From Yersinia canariae (lineage in GTDB: Bacteria; Pseudomonadota; Gammaproteobacteria; Enterobacterales; Enterobacteriaceae): DNA of 64,000 nucleotides. Shown in pieces: positions 1-6,608 of this stretch (position 1 is the stretch's first letter; every line of letters begins with the position of its first letter). The position numbers and the translations under genes are program-made. Below the pieces are notes generated by a model. The model was not told the origin of the DNA and did no database searches. It saw nothing but the letters and a program-made list of their open reading frames with translations. The DNA is taken from NCBI RefSeq assembly GCF_009831415.1, contig NZ_CP043727.1, positions 434,001 through 498,000 of the forward strand. The letters are read 5' to 3'.

Positions 1-1
1 G

Positions 2-439
2 ACGGTTCAATCCGCCAAGTCATTAAAGACCTGGCGGCAGGCATTAAATAAAGGGGATGAGCGTATACGGATTGTATTCGGCACCAAAGGTGGACGCCCG
101 AGGGATACCACGGTTGTAGATCGCGAAACGGTTATTCGTGCAGTCAATGAGGCGATAAAATATGTTGATAAACACAATGGGAAATTAATAGATAAGCCTA
201 ATTTGCACTCTGCTATTGATCGATATAGAAATACGCTCAAAGAGGCCGGGTTAACGGGGAAGGAGTCTCCGCATAGTCTGCGCTATGCCTATTCCAGAGA
301 AGCGACGGAATATCATATGAATAAAGGATTGAGCCGAAAAGAGGCGGAAGCAATGGTCTCAATGGATTTAGGGCATGGGGACGGGCGCGGGCATTATGTT
401 GCCAGAGTTTATAATAGAGTGGGTGATGATGAATTTTGA
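2..439 (+). CDS. Integrase-domain protein (Integrase_1 type), 5' part cut by window edge
   Basis: The reading frame is open from position 2, so the start lies outside the window. The C-terminal 145 residues carry tyrosine-recombinase-like signatures: an H-x-x-R motif in HSLRYAY, an LGHG motif, and a Tyr in the VARVY segment. This matches the 'integrase domain-containing protein' family (Integrase_1) that often sits in plasmid and ICE accessory regions, distinct from the element integrase at 33886. It probably acts on DNA, but its recombination activity and substrate are unknown. It is the first of a run of same-strand genes ending at 6009. Confidence 0.7.
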   Translation, partial: TVQSAKSLKTWRQALNKGDERIRIVFGTKGGRPRDTTVVDRETVIRAVNEAIKYVDKHNGKLIDKPNLHSAIDRYRNTLKEAGLTGKESPHSLRYAYSREATEYHMNKGLSRKEAEAMVSMDLGHGDGRGHYVARVYNRVGDDEF

Positions 440-812
440 TTGGCAGTGATAATTGGAGTCGGGTGTCCCTAGGATAGTTGTATTTCTTGCAGGAATGGAC
501 TTGTCGAATACGTTTGAATTGTGTACGATTTTATATGCTAACCCGTTGTCTCTGACAACAGCCAATGTCCTGGTGATTTGAGAAGGACGCCTTCGGGCAA
601 TCACAAGCCAAAGCGACCACAACCTGAGAGGACGCGCTTTAGAGCGGTAACCCCCCTGAACCTTTGAAAGCGGGGATCGCAGTTCACTGCGATGAAGGTG
701 CACTTATCCAACATGCCTTGATTGGCATCCTATCTGATTGACTCACCCTCAAGGGAACACGCTTCCCTCCTGGGGATAGGTGTTCCCTTATTTTTTGCGT
801 AAGGAAACATCT
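440..812 (+). other. Non-coding stretch before the first small gene
   Basis: No credible gene. It holds a short hairpin (GTTGTC / GACAAC, 545-559), a near-perfect 18-bp palindrome ATCGCAGTTCACTGCGAT (676-693), and at its right end the first three-arm element (751-815). The palindrome could be an operator or an RNA hairpin; no T run follows it. Confidence 0.5.
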
Positions 813-815
813 ATG
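751..815 (+). promoter_or_regulatory. Three-arm switch element 1
   Basis: Arm X AAGGGAACAC (751-760) is perfectly complementary to X' GTGTTCCCTT (780-789), followed by a run of T (788-796), like an intrinsic terminator. X' also pairs, with one wobble and one mismatch, with TAAGGAAACAT (800-810), which contains the AAGGA ribosome-binding site for the ATG at 813. The two pairings exclude each other. Function inferred, pairing seen directly. Confidence 0.6.
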
Positions 816-1100
816 GACTCACACAAAGACAAAGAACTGGCTTTTTTACCAGTATCTATCACGTTATCGGCCTGGGATCGCGCCGTAGACCGCTTCAGCA
901 TCGCTGAGTGGGAACGTCGGCAACTTGCGCTGATAAAAACAGCGCAGGATGCCTGGAGTAAGCGGGCAGTTCCTTCCGATACGGAAGTGACATTTTCGTT
1001 AACCCTGTTTGTTCGTCTGGGGGAGGAATCTGTCGAACTGACAGAGAGCTTCCTGGTGAAATATGACGATTACAAACTGATAATTACTTCAGCAAGCTAA
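813..1100 (+). CDS. Hypothetical 95-aa protein
   Basis: I do not recognise this protein. It is small and soluble-looking, with no signal peptide or membrane segment, and rich in charged residues (SIAEWERRQLALIK). The ATG at 813 is chosen over an upstream GTG at 780 because AAGGA precedes it and the three-arm element ends there. A strong hairpin (1111-1140) follows, so it is probably its own transcription unit or sits between attenuators. Placement among antirestriction genes suggests an early-establishment or anti-defence role, but that is context only. Confidence 0.65.
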   Translation: MDSHKDKELAFLPVSITLSAWDRAVDRFSIAEWERRQLALIKTAQDAWSKRAVPSDTEVTFSLTLFVRLGEESVELTESFLVKYDDYKLIITSAS

Positions 1101-1110
1101 TGGCTCTTGT

Positions 1111-1145
1111 CTCTGCCGGGAAGCTTTTCCCCTGGCAGAGATTTT
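1111..1145 (+). terminator. Hairpin terminator after the 95-aa gene
   Basis: CTCTGCC (1111-1117) pairs with GGCAGAG (1134-1140), extended inward by GGG/CCC with one bulge, and is followed by ATTTTC. Orientation fits the upstream gene. Confidence 0.6.
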
Positions 1146-1155
1146 CATTCTCACT

Positions 1156-1219
1156 TTTACGGGAGCCGATCCCCGTAAAGGGATGACTCCCTGTCATATT
1201 TGATACGGAGTGACTTATG
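1156..1219 (+). promoter_or_regulatory. Three-arm switch element 2
   Basis: TTTACGGG (1156-1163) pairs with CCCGTAAA (1172-1179); GGGAG (1161-1165) can pair with CTCCC (1187-1191), and the same CTCCC can pair with GGAGT (1208-1212), the ribosome-binding site for the ATG at 1217. This is a less regular member of the group, with a small ATGAC/GTCAT hairpin (1183-1197) in the middle. Confidence 0.45.
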
Positions 1220-1498
1220 ACAACCTTTGTTCTTGTCGCGGAATACCGGAATGCAACGGACCGACTGTTTACCCTGGCGAATGCCCATTTCTGCGCCTGT
1301 GTTGGGAATGATGAGCGGCATTCATGGCGGGGTAGTGCGCAACGTCATCTTGCAGAACTGGAAAATCTGAGCTGTAAGCGAGCGAGTGAGCGTGACCGGC
1401 GATGTTTTAGCCATGCCAGTCGTTTATTGCGTGAATGTATAGCGATGGTGAATGAGCACGGCGAGATGTTGTTACCCACTTCGGTGGTGAACCGTTAA
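1217..1498 (+). CDS. Hypothetical 93-aa protein, His/Cys/Arg-rich
   Basis: Unrecognised. The 93 residues include four Cys (CACVG, LSCKR, RCFSH, RECIA) and many Arg and His, which would be compatible with metal or nucleic-acid binding, but no family motif is clear. No signal peptide. GGAG (1208-1211) precedes the ATG. The 3' end of the gene contains a CCAC-TTCG-GTGG hairpin that recurs after radC. Confidence 0.6.
   Translation: MTTFVLVAEYRNATDRLFTLANAHFCACVGNDERHSWRGSAQRHLAELENLSCKRASERDRRCFSHASRLLRECIAMVNEHGEMLLPTSVVNR
1476..1487 (+). repeat. TTCG-tetraloop hairpin, copy 1
   Basis: CCAC-TTCG-GTGG inside a longer repeated stretch CACTTCGGTGGTGAAC (from 1477). The same stretch recurs at 2077. 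TTCG (UUCG) loops make very stable RNA hairpins; here each copy sits at the 3' end of a gene, just ahead of the next three-arm element. Confidence 0.55.
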
Positions 1499-1536
1499 CT
1501 CGGAACATCATACATTTTACACGATCCATGATCTTC

Positions 1537-1601
1537 ACCTGGTCAGGCTGAGCACTGCCCGACTGGGGTGGTGTATGCCGATTTTTCGGGAGTACCCCAT
1601 G
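1537..1601 (+). promoter_or_regulatory. Three-arm switch element 3 (before radC)
   Basis: CACC...GTC-A-GGC (1537-1549) can fold on GCC-C-GAC...GGTG (1557-1570). The TGGGGT part (1564-1569) can instead pair with ACCCCA (1594-1599), which includes the first base of the radC start codon; a T run (1582-1586) lies between. Same layout as the other elements, with different arm sequences. Confidence 0.5.
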
Positions 1602-2063
1602 CAATATGAAACTCATGAGCAACATATCATTACCCAGGCTATCGGTTTGCTGGCGCGCGAGTTACAAGCCCGCACGGTAGTGATCACCGAACCAGATGCT
1701 GCACGCAACTATCTGCGCCTGCAATTGGAAAGACAGCAGCGTGAGGTGTTTATGGTGATGTACCTGGATACTCAGCACCGCCTGATCGCCAGTGAGACGG
1801 TATTTACCGGCACGTTGGCCTCGGTCACTGTTCATCCCAGGGAAATTGTCAAGCAGGCTCTGGCCTACAATGCTGGCGCGGTGATCCTGGCGCACAATCA
1901 TCCCTCGGGCATGGCTGAACCCAGCCAAGCGGATCGGCTTATAACTGGCACCTTGATCACCGCACTGGCATTAATTGACGTGCGGGTACTTGATCATCTG
2001 GTGATTGGCCATGGAGAAGTCGTCTCGTTTGCCGAGCGTGGCTGGCTCAACGCGCCCCACTGA
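1599..2063 (+). CDS. RadC/YeeS-family JAB-domain protein
   Basis: A 154-residue protein with the RadC/YeeS MPN (JAB) fold signature: the metal-binding HNHPSG motif at residues 99-104 followed by D112, and a conserved ETVFTGT segment near residue 66. Despite the name, the family's role in DNA repair is not established; YeeS-like members sit in prophages and islands beside cbtA toxins and antirestriction genes, as here. The ATG at 1599 is preferred over 1575 because CGGGAG lies just before it and because the upstream element ends at it. No membrane segment or signal peptide. Confidence 0.9.
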   Translation: MQYETHEQHIITQAIGLLARELQARTVVITEPDAARNYLRLQLERQQREVFMVMYLDTQHRLIASETVFTGTLASVTVHPREIVKQALAYNAGAVILAHNHPSGMAEPSQADRLITGTLITALALIDVRVLDHLVIGHGEVVSFAERGWLNAPH

Positions 2064-2075
2064 TTTGCATCTTCG

Positions 2076-2087
2076 CCACTTCGGTGG
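2076..2087 (+). repeat. TTCG-tetraloop hairpin, copy 2
   Basis: CCAC-TTCG-GTGG just after the radC stop codon, within the same 16-base stretch found at the end of the 93-aa gene (1477). Confidence 0.55.
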
Positions 2088-2119
2088 TGAACGGCACAGA
2101 ACCTTATTTTTACTCAATC

Positions 2120-2181
2120 CTTTGTGGGACGTGTCCCCCAAAGGGCAGGTTCCGCTCTTTTTTTGGAGAAAACCTGGAATG
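2120..2181 (+). promoter_or_regulatory. Three-arm switch element 4 (before ardB)
   Basis: CTTTGTGGGAC (2120-2130) pairs with GTCCCCCAAAG (2133-2143) with a single mismatch. Downstream CAGGTT (2146-2151) pairs with AACCTG (2171-2176), bracketing a T run (2158-2164) and the GGAGA ribosome-binding site of the ATG at 2179. Confidence 0.5.
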
Positions 2182-2637
2182 ACACAGATGACAAAAACAC
2201 CCGCCGTAACGGCGGAGAACACGGACTGGATGACCGGTTTCTACAAGCTGGTTTCGGTACTCGTCCAACAGGAGTTTTCCCAGGACAGTGCCACGCTCCA
2301 TGTGGTCAGCTTTACTCAGATGTGCTACGCCTATGCCCGTAGGTTCAGTCAGGACTATGGCGAGGACTATGGCAGTGATTTCTGGCACTGGTATACCCAA
2401 TCCGATGGCGGGTTCTTTGTCTGTCCGCAGACGGAGAAAACCTATCGGGTTGAGGTGCACTCAAACTATTACCGAGGTGAGATGAGTGCCCAGGCGTTGG
2501 GAATGACGGTGTCATTGTATGCCCTGTGCGTCCTGGCAGAATCGGGTCATGACTTTCTTATCGAGAGCTACCACCGACTGCGTGATTTTGCAGTGCGGCA
2601 TCCTGAATGGGCTGCTATTGGCGGGGCGATTGACTGA
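2179..2637 (+). CDS. ardB: ArdB/KlcA-family antirestriction protein
   Basis: A 152-residue protein matching the ArdB/KlcA family: the segments YAYARRFSQDY, FWHWYTQSDGGFF, YRGEMSAQALGM and YHRLRDFAVRHPE line up with KlcA. Family members carried by plasmids and islands inhibit type I restriction without imitating DNA and so protect incoming DNA in a new host. The ATG at 2179 is used because GGAGA stands before it; the longer frame from 2005 overlaps radC. It overlaps the next gene by one base (TGATG), implying translational coupling. Confidence 0.88.
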   Translation: MTQMTKTPAVTAENTDWMTGFYKLVSVLVQQEFSQDSATLHVVSFTQMCYAYARRFSQDYGEDYGSDFWHWYTQSDGGFFVCPQTEKTYRVEVHSNYYRGEMSAQALGMTVSLYALCVLAESGHDFLIESYHRLRDFAVRHPEWAAIGGAID

Positions 2638-2879
2638 TGGCCGCTATCTTAACCGTGGCTGAAGCCATTCAGAAACTTCAACGACATGCGGATCAGGACG
2701 AAGTGATCCTGCTGGATCTGTGGTACGCCGAAGATGTTCAGTCTCAGGACGAGACGGCGACCCCTGGCGAAGCCATAGCAGCCCTTGAACAGGCTGTTCA
2801 TGATTTCGATGCCAACACAGGGATCTGCTGGTTAACGCTTGAGGCCGCATTGGAGGTTGTTCGAACCCAGGGCCGATAA
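2637..2879 (+). CDS. Hypothetical 80-aa acidic protein coupled to ardB
   Basis: Unrecognised. The start overlaps the ardB stop (TGATG), so it is translated with ardB. The 80 residues are acidic and hydrophilic, with a central VILLDLWYAEDVQ segment that faintly recalls DUF1380-type plasmid proteins, not enough for a call. A small acidic partner of an antirestriction gene may be an accessory anti-defence protein; this is inference from position and composition only. Confidence 0.65.
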   Translation: MAAILTVAEAIQKLQRHADQDEVILLDLWYAEDVQSQDETATPGEAIAALEQAVHDFDANTGICWLTLEAALEVVRTQGR

Positions 2880-2896
2880 ATCGTTGTTTTTATTTT

Positions 2897-2966
2897 ACTT
2901 ACCAATAGGGACTGACTTCCCTATCGGGGGTAAGTCCCATTTTTAATTATAAAGGAACTTACCATG
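2897..2966 (+). promoter_or_regulatory. Three-arm switch element 5
   Basis: ACTTACC occurs at 2897-2903 and again at 2957-2963, directly before the ATG at 2964; between them GGTAAGT (2929-2935) is complementary to both. The upstream pairing is reinforced by ATAGGGA/TCCCTAT (2905-2911/2918-2924). The downstream pairing (GGTAAGTCCC with GGAACTTACC) covers the ribosome-binding site, with a T run at 2940-2944 between. One of the clearest cases. Confidence 0.7.
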
Positions 2967-3305
2967 ATGACGACAAATCAGGCCAACGGCCCCTTTTCTC
3001 TCGATGACTTGTGCGAACTGGCAAACCTTGAAGGCGATTTGCGGGTGATTGCCGCGCATGAGCAATTGGATATTGGCACACAACCGGATGAAGACGGCTT
3101 TACCGATAATGTCTGGGAGATTGCCAATCTGGCACAAACGTTTGCTAGAAAATGTGGGTTGGATCCACTCCGTTATACCCATCCGTCCTGCAAAGTTTTG
3201 TTCGATGATGTCATTGCTCTGGGCAGAATGGTTTGCCCTGGAGCCTGGGACCACTTCTTTGAAGCGGGGCTAGAGGAATCAAGAGCAATTTTGGAGGGAT
3301 GGTAA
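2964..3305 (+). CDS. Hypothetical 113-aa protein
   Basis: Unrecognised. 113 residues, acidic, predicted soluble, with helices rich in Leu/Ala (LDDLCELANLEGDLRVIAAHEQ). AAGGAA precedes the ATG and is part of the downstream arm of the preceding switch element. The stop codon overlaps the start of the next gene (TAATG), so the two are translationally coupled. Confidence 0.65.
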   Translation: MMTTNQANGPFSLDDLCELANLEGDLRVIAAHEQLDIGTQPDEDGFTDNVWEIANLAQTFARKCGLDPLRYTHPSCKVLFDDVIALGRMVCPGAWDHFFEAGLEESRAILEGW

Positions 3306-3799
3306 TGCGTCGATGTTACTTCTTCACCCCTATCCAGACGGTTCCCCATGAGGCCTGGAGTGAGCTGTGCCGTGCAATAACCCGAGTGCATCATCGGGTT
3401 CGCAACGAGTCGGTTTTTTGCTGGCTGGGTAAACCCCTGACTGTCTATGACCACAGTGGAACGCAACCACTGAGGTATGACGACAGTATGGTGGGGCTGG
3501 GCGTTATCTCCTTTAACGGTGATTTTGGCGCAGGCCTGTCAGGTGACCCTCTTTGCCTGGTTCGGTTGTGTTCTTCCGAACGGCGGCAAAGTCAGTGCAA
3601 TACCTTCCATCACCCTTACGATTTTCTGGTGATGGCGGTACTGCTGCTGGTCAGCCATTACTGCCCGACGTGCTACGCCCTTCATTCGACGGTCGGACGT
3701 ACCGAGTGGCAACAGGTGACTGACTGGTTAAACACCCACTTACATCTGGCAGTGACGTTACCTCCAGGACTTCAACACACTGACGCTATTATCGGTTAA
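3305..3799 (+). CDS. Hypothetical 164-aa protein
   Basis: Unrecognised. An ATG at 3299 is also in frame, but GGAGGG (3293-3298) touches it, while the ATG at 3305 has proper spacing and overlaps the preceding stop. It contains several Cys and His (HYCPTCYALHS near residue 120) and a short hydrophobic segment (FLVMAVLLLVSHYC) that could be a buried strand/helix or a single membrane segment. No known domain could be assigned. Confidence 0.65.
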   Translation: MRRCYFFTPIQTVPHEAWSELCRAITRVHHRVRNESVFCWLGKPLTVYDHSGTQPLRYDDSMVGLGVISFNGDFGAGLSGDPLCLVRLCSSERRQSQCNTFHHPYDFLVMAVLLLVSHYCPTCYALHSTVGRTEWQQVTDWLNTHLHLAVTLPPGLQHTDAIIG

Positions 3800-3820
3800 T
3801 ACGATTTTAGCACTGACAAC

Positions 3821-3884
3821 CCTTGCGGGGATTTATTCCCGCAAGGGGGTAAGTCCCCGTTTTTTATGGAGAGGACTTACCATG
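3821..3884 (+). promoter_or_regulatory. Three-arm switch element 6 (before ardC)
   Basis: CCTTGCGGG (3821-3829) pairs perfectly with CCCGCAAGG (3838-3846), and GGGGATTTA (3827-3835) nearly pairs with TAAGTCCCC (3850-3858). GGTAAGTCC (3848-3856) is also perfectly complementary to GGACTTACC (3873-3881), which abuts the ardC ATG; a T run (3860-3865) lies between. The downstream arm pair resembles that of element 5. Confidence 0.7.
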
Positions 3885-4880
3885 ACAACGAAACAAACCA
3901 GGAAAAAGGCAGCATCACGTCACCAGGATAAAGTGGACCTGTTCCAGGTCGTGACGGATAAAATCGTCGCGGCGCTGGAAAAGGGCACGTCTCCGTGGCG
4001 CAAACCGTGGCGTACTGTTGCCGGTGGCCGTTCGGTCAGCATGAGCGGGTTACCGGCCAACGCCATTACTGGGCGGGCCTACAGCGGTATCAATGTGTTG
4101 CTGCTGTGGATTGATGCAGCGGAGAAGGGGTTTACCTCACACCGCTGGCTGACGTTCAAACAGGCACTGGATGTGGGCGGTAACGTGCGTAAAGGCGAAA
4201 AATCCACACTGGTGACCCTGTTCAAGCCGTTTGAGAAAAAAGAGACGGACGAGCAAGGCAAGCCTCTTTTTGATGAACAGGGTAACGCCGTGGTCTCCAG
4301 GCGAAATTTCATGACCAGTTTTCACCTGTTCAACGTTGAGCAGTGTGATAATTTACCCGAGAAACTGCTGACGCCGGTGAGTGTGGCCGGTGACGCTGAG
4401 GAAACACCCGAGCGACATGATATTGAGCGTATCCAGCGGGCAGAACAGGTGGTTGTCTGCAGTGGCGTACCGGTGGTACACCGGCATCAGGATCAGGCGT
4501 TCTACAGCCCTGGAGCCGACCGTATCACGATGCCGGAAGCGGTGCAGTTCCATCGCCCGGCAGATTACTACAGTACGCTGTTGCATGAGCTGGTGCATTC
4601 TACCGGCCATGTCTCCCGATTGGCGCGAGAAGGCATCACGTCTTCTTCACGCCGGTTTGGGGACCCGGTGTACGCGTTCGAGGAACTTGTCGCGGAAATC
4701 GGTTCGGCATTCCTGTGCGCCGAAGTGGGTATCCAGGGTGATGTTCAGCATGAGAGCTATATTGCCTCATGGCTGAAGGCACTGAAAGAAGACAAAAAGG
4801 CCATCTTCCAGGCAAGCCGTTTTGCCCGTGAAGCCTTTGAATACCTTATTTTACGTGAACAAGCCCTGGCTGCCGCCTGA
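3882..4880 (+). CDS. ardC: ArdC-like antirestriction protein (ssDNA-binding domain plus zincin)
   Basis: A 332-residue protein of the ArdC family. The N-terminal part (residues 15-160; PWRKPW, GRAYSGIN, VRKGEKST) matches the ArdC N-terminal ssDNA-binding domain. The C-terminal part is a zincin-like metalloprotease domain with HELVHSTGH at 235-243 and glutamates in EELVAEIG near 267-272. Family members travel with conjugative elements, and some protect incoming DNA from restriction. GAGAGGACT precedes the ATG within the downstream arm of element 6. The CbtA-like gene follows 22 bp later, probably in one transcript. Confidence 0.9.
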   Translation: MTTKQTRKKAASRHQDKVDLFQVVTDKIVAALEKGTSPWRKPWRTVAGGRSVSMSGLPANAITGRAYSGINVLLLWIDAAEKGFTSHRWLTFKQALDVGGNVRKGEKSTLVTLFKPFEKKETDEQGKPLFDEQGNAVVSRRNFMTSFHLFNVEQCDNLPEKLLTPVSVAGDAEETPERHDIERIQRAEQVVVCSGVPVVHRHQDQAFYSPGADRITMPEAVQFHRPADYYSTLLHELVHSTGHVSRLAREGITSSSRRFGDPVYAFEELVAEIGSAFLCAEVGIQGDVQHESYIASWLKALKEDKKAIFQASRFAREAFEYLILREQALAAA

Positions 4881-4902
4881 GCCGCTATTGGAGGAAGACA
4901 CG

Positions 4903-5223
4903 ATGGACACCACTGCAATTCGCGAATACCAAAAGATAGCGGCGTTCCTTCTGGAGAAACACTTTGGGCTGACGTTGAACGATACCAACTTTCATGATGA
5001 CGATGTCGTTATGGGATTGGTTGGGCTCAACATTCCTGTTTATGAAGCGATCAACCACTTGGTAGAAAAATACCAATTGGACCGGATAGACCAGAACGAC
5101 TGGTCTCCCCGAAGTCCGCTGTTAACCCCAAGCAACTTTATGGTTGCCGTATTGGAGCTTGTACCAGAGAAAGTCCAGCTTGTCCGTATCGATGAAACGG
5201 ATGAGAAACTGATGCAGCACTGA
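4903..5223 (+). CDS. CbtA/YeeV-family toxin-like protein, no antitoxin seen
   Basis: A 106-residue protein whose core (FLLEKHFGLTLNDTNF, followed by EAINHLVEKYQLDRIDQ) lines up closely with E. coli YeeV/CbtA, a toxin that blocks MreB and FtsZ assembly and is countered by CbeA/YeeU. The usual CbeA gene just upstream is absent; ardC sits there instead. An upstream ATG at 4822 lies inside ardC and lacks a ribosome-binding site; GGAGGAAG precedes the ATG at 4903. It may be an orphan toxin, a toxin with an unrelated antidote, or a repurposed factor acting on the recipient cell. Confidence 0.78.
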   Translation: MDTTAIREYQKIAAFLLEKHFGLTLNDTNFHDDDVVMGLVGLNIPVYEAINHLVEKYQLDRIDQNDWSPRSPLLTPSNFMVAVLELVPEKVQLVRIDETDEKLMQH

Positions 5224-5262
5224 CTTTTCACCCAAGGTTAGCCAATAACCTGCCACTCCCCA

Positions 5263-5319
5263 GGGGAAACATTTCCCTTGGGGGATGTTTCCCCTTTTAT
5301 TTCAGGAAACATCCCTATG
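5263..5319 (+). promoter_or_regulatory. Three-arm switch element 7 (before the methylase)
   Basis: GGGGAAACAT (5263-5272) is perfectly complementary to ATGTTTCCCC (5285-5294), followed by TTTT. GGGATGTTTCC (5282-5292) is perfectly complementary to GGAAACATCCC (5305-5315), which carries the ribosome-binding site and ends one base before the ATG at 5317. Two perfect, mutually exclusive stems of 10 and 11 bp: the best example of the group. Confidence 0.75.
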
Positions 5320-6009
5320 GCAAATCCCAATCCGCATGTTGCGGAATTTATTTCATTATTTAACCAGACGGCCCGTTATCATCATCGTTATGAGGTTTTC
5401 CGGGATTTTGTACAGATGGCTGCGTGCGCAGTCCACAATCAGGTCGCATTTTCGCGGCAGCTTGAGGACGAGTACCTTAGCCTGGTCAAACAGTATGAAC
5501 GTGAAGACGTCAATCGCATGGGAAAGTTGTTGGGTATTCTCCGGTGTGGCCTGGGCCTGCAGCAGCCGATTTACGATGATGTTCTCGGCAGGATATTCAT
5601 GAACCTTGAACTGGGTGATGCAAGACGTGGGCAATTTTTCACGCCGTTTGATATTTCCCGGATGATGGCAAAGATGGTGGTTCATGACCTGGACAGTGAG
5701 TTGAAGCGAAAGCCGTTCCTGACCGTGGGTGAACCAGCCTGTGGTGCCGGTGGGATGATTATCGCGGTGGCCGAGCAGTTTAGCCAGGCGGGATACCCTC
5801 CACAGCGATGGATGTTTGCAAGCTGTGTTGATATTGATCCGGTCGCAACTGCGATGTGCTATCTGCAGTTGTCTTTGTTGCAGATCCCGGCAGAAATTAT
5901 CACCGCCAACTCGCTAACGATGCAATGCTGTCGCGTTATGCGAACACCTGCTTACTATCTTCATGGCTGGTCGGTACGCTTGGATAGCAACGAAAAATCA
6001 GTAGCATGA
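5317..6009 (+). CDS. N6-adenine DNA methylase-like protein (motif IV not seen)
   Basis: A 230-residue protein resembling the plasmid/ICE N-6 DNA methylases. It shows the GQFFTP segment (105-110) typical of type I HsdM-like enzymes and the SAM-binding motif EPACGAGGM (139-147). The catalytic NPP(Y/F) motif expected downstream is not found: the sequence ends in YLHGWSVRLDSNEKSVA. It may be naturally short, C-terminally altered, or act without methylation, for example as a decoy. No restriction partner lies nearby. The ATG at 5317 sits at the end of element 7; the frame from 5278 is unlikely. Confidence 0.75.
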   Translation: MANPNPHVAEFISLFNQTARYHHRYEVFRDFVQMAACAVHNQVAFSRQLEDEYLSLVKQYEREDVNRMGKLLGILRCGLGLQQPIYDDVLGRIFMNLELGDARRGQFFTPFDISRMMAKMVVHDLDSELKRKPFLTVGEPACGAGGMIIAVAEQFSQAGYPPQRWMFASCVDIDPVATAMCYLQLSLLQIPAEIITANSLTMQCCRVMRTPAYYLHGWSVRLDSNEKSVA

Positions 6010-6021
6010 TCTTAAGTTCAA

Positions 6022-6046
6022 CGCCCCGGTATCGGGGCGTTTTTTT
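6022..6046 (+). terminator. Intrinsic terminator closing the anti-defence cluster
   Basis: CGCCCCG (6022-6028) and CGGGGCG (6033-6039) with loop GTAT, followed by seven T. It ends the run of + strand genes and separates it from the metal-resistance cargo. Confidence 0.85.
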
Positions 6047-6248
6047 AAAGATTACTCTTCGGTTTCATCGAGGATATGTAGAGTGTGAGAAAGGAGGCAA
6101 CAGGGCTGCGGTTTAATACTGCCGTGGGGCGTTGATCTTACCGCTGAATATCAATACGGCGTTGTCTGTGCGCTTACGACAAATCGGCCAGAATTGCAGA
6201 TAACAGCTATACTTTCTAGCGAACTAATTAACTTGAAAGGGTAGTAAA

Positions 6249-6608
6249 ATGAATAAGAAAATGTTGTTCCTAACAGTGTTGTTAATGTCACCTATGGCGG
6301 TCTTCGCCGCCAACCAGACCATGCAAATGGGGGCGCATGGATCACTGTCTCCTGCATCTCAAGAGTTGATGGCTGGGATGAAGACTATGCATGATGACAT
6401 GATGGCGGGAGTAATGTCATCGGATCCAGATGTAGCCTTTGCTAAAGGGATGATTGCTCATCATCAGGGTGCCATTAAAATGTCGGAAACACAGCTTAAA
6501 TTTGGCAAAGATCCCGAAATGAGAAAGCTGGCAGAAGAAATTATAAAAGCCCAGCAACCAGAAATCGACCAGATGCAGGGGTGGCTAAAAAACCACGAAA
6601 AACAATAA
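6249..6608 (+). CDS. DUF305 (CopM-like) periplasmic protein
   Basis: A 119-residue protein with a signal peptide (MNKKMLFLTVLLMSPMAVFA, cleavage after AVFA). The mature part is Met- and His-rich and carries the DUF305 signature GMIAHHQGAIKMSE near residues 73-86. DUF305/CopM proteins bind copper or silver outside the cytoplasm and are common in metal islands, so a copper-binding role next to cueO is likely. GAAAGGG precedes the ATG. This gene lies outside the sil/pco core and is probably an added module together with cueO. Confidence 0.85.
   Translation: MNKKMLFLTVLLMSPMAVFAANQTMQMGAHGSLSPASQELMAGMKTMHDDMMAGVMSSDPDVAFAKGMIAHHQGAIKMSETQLKFGKDPEMRKLAEEIIKAQQPEIDQMQGWLKNHEKQ

Noticed and set aside
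368-703. 111-codon minus-strand frame
   Set aside because: Overlaps the integrase-domain gene and the hairpin-rich gap; no known features, so probably chance.
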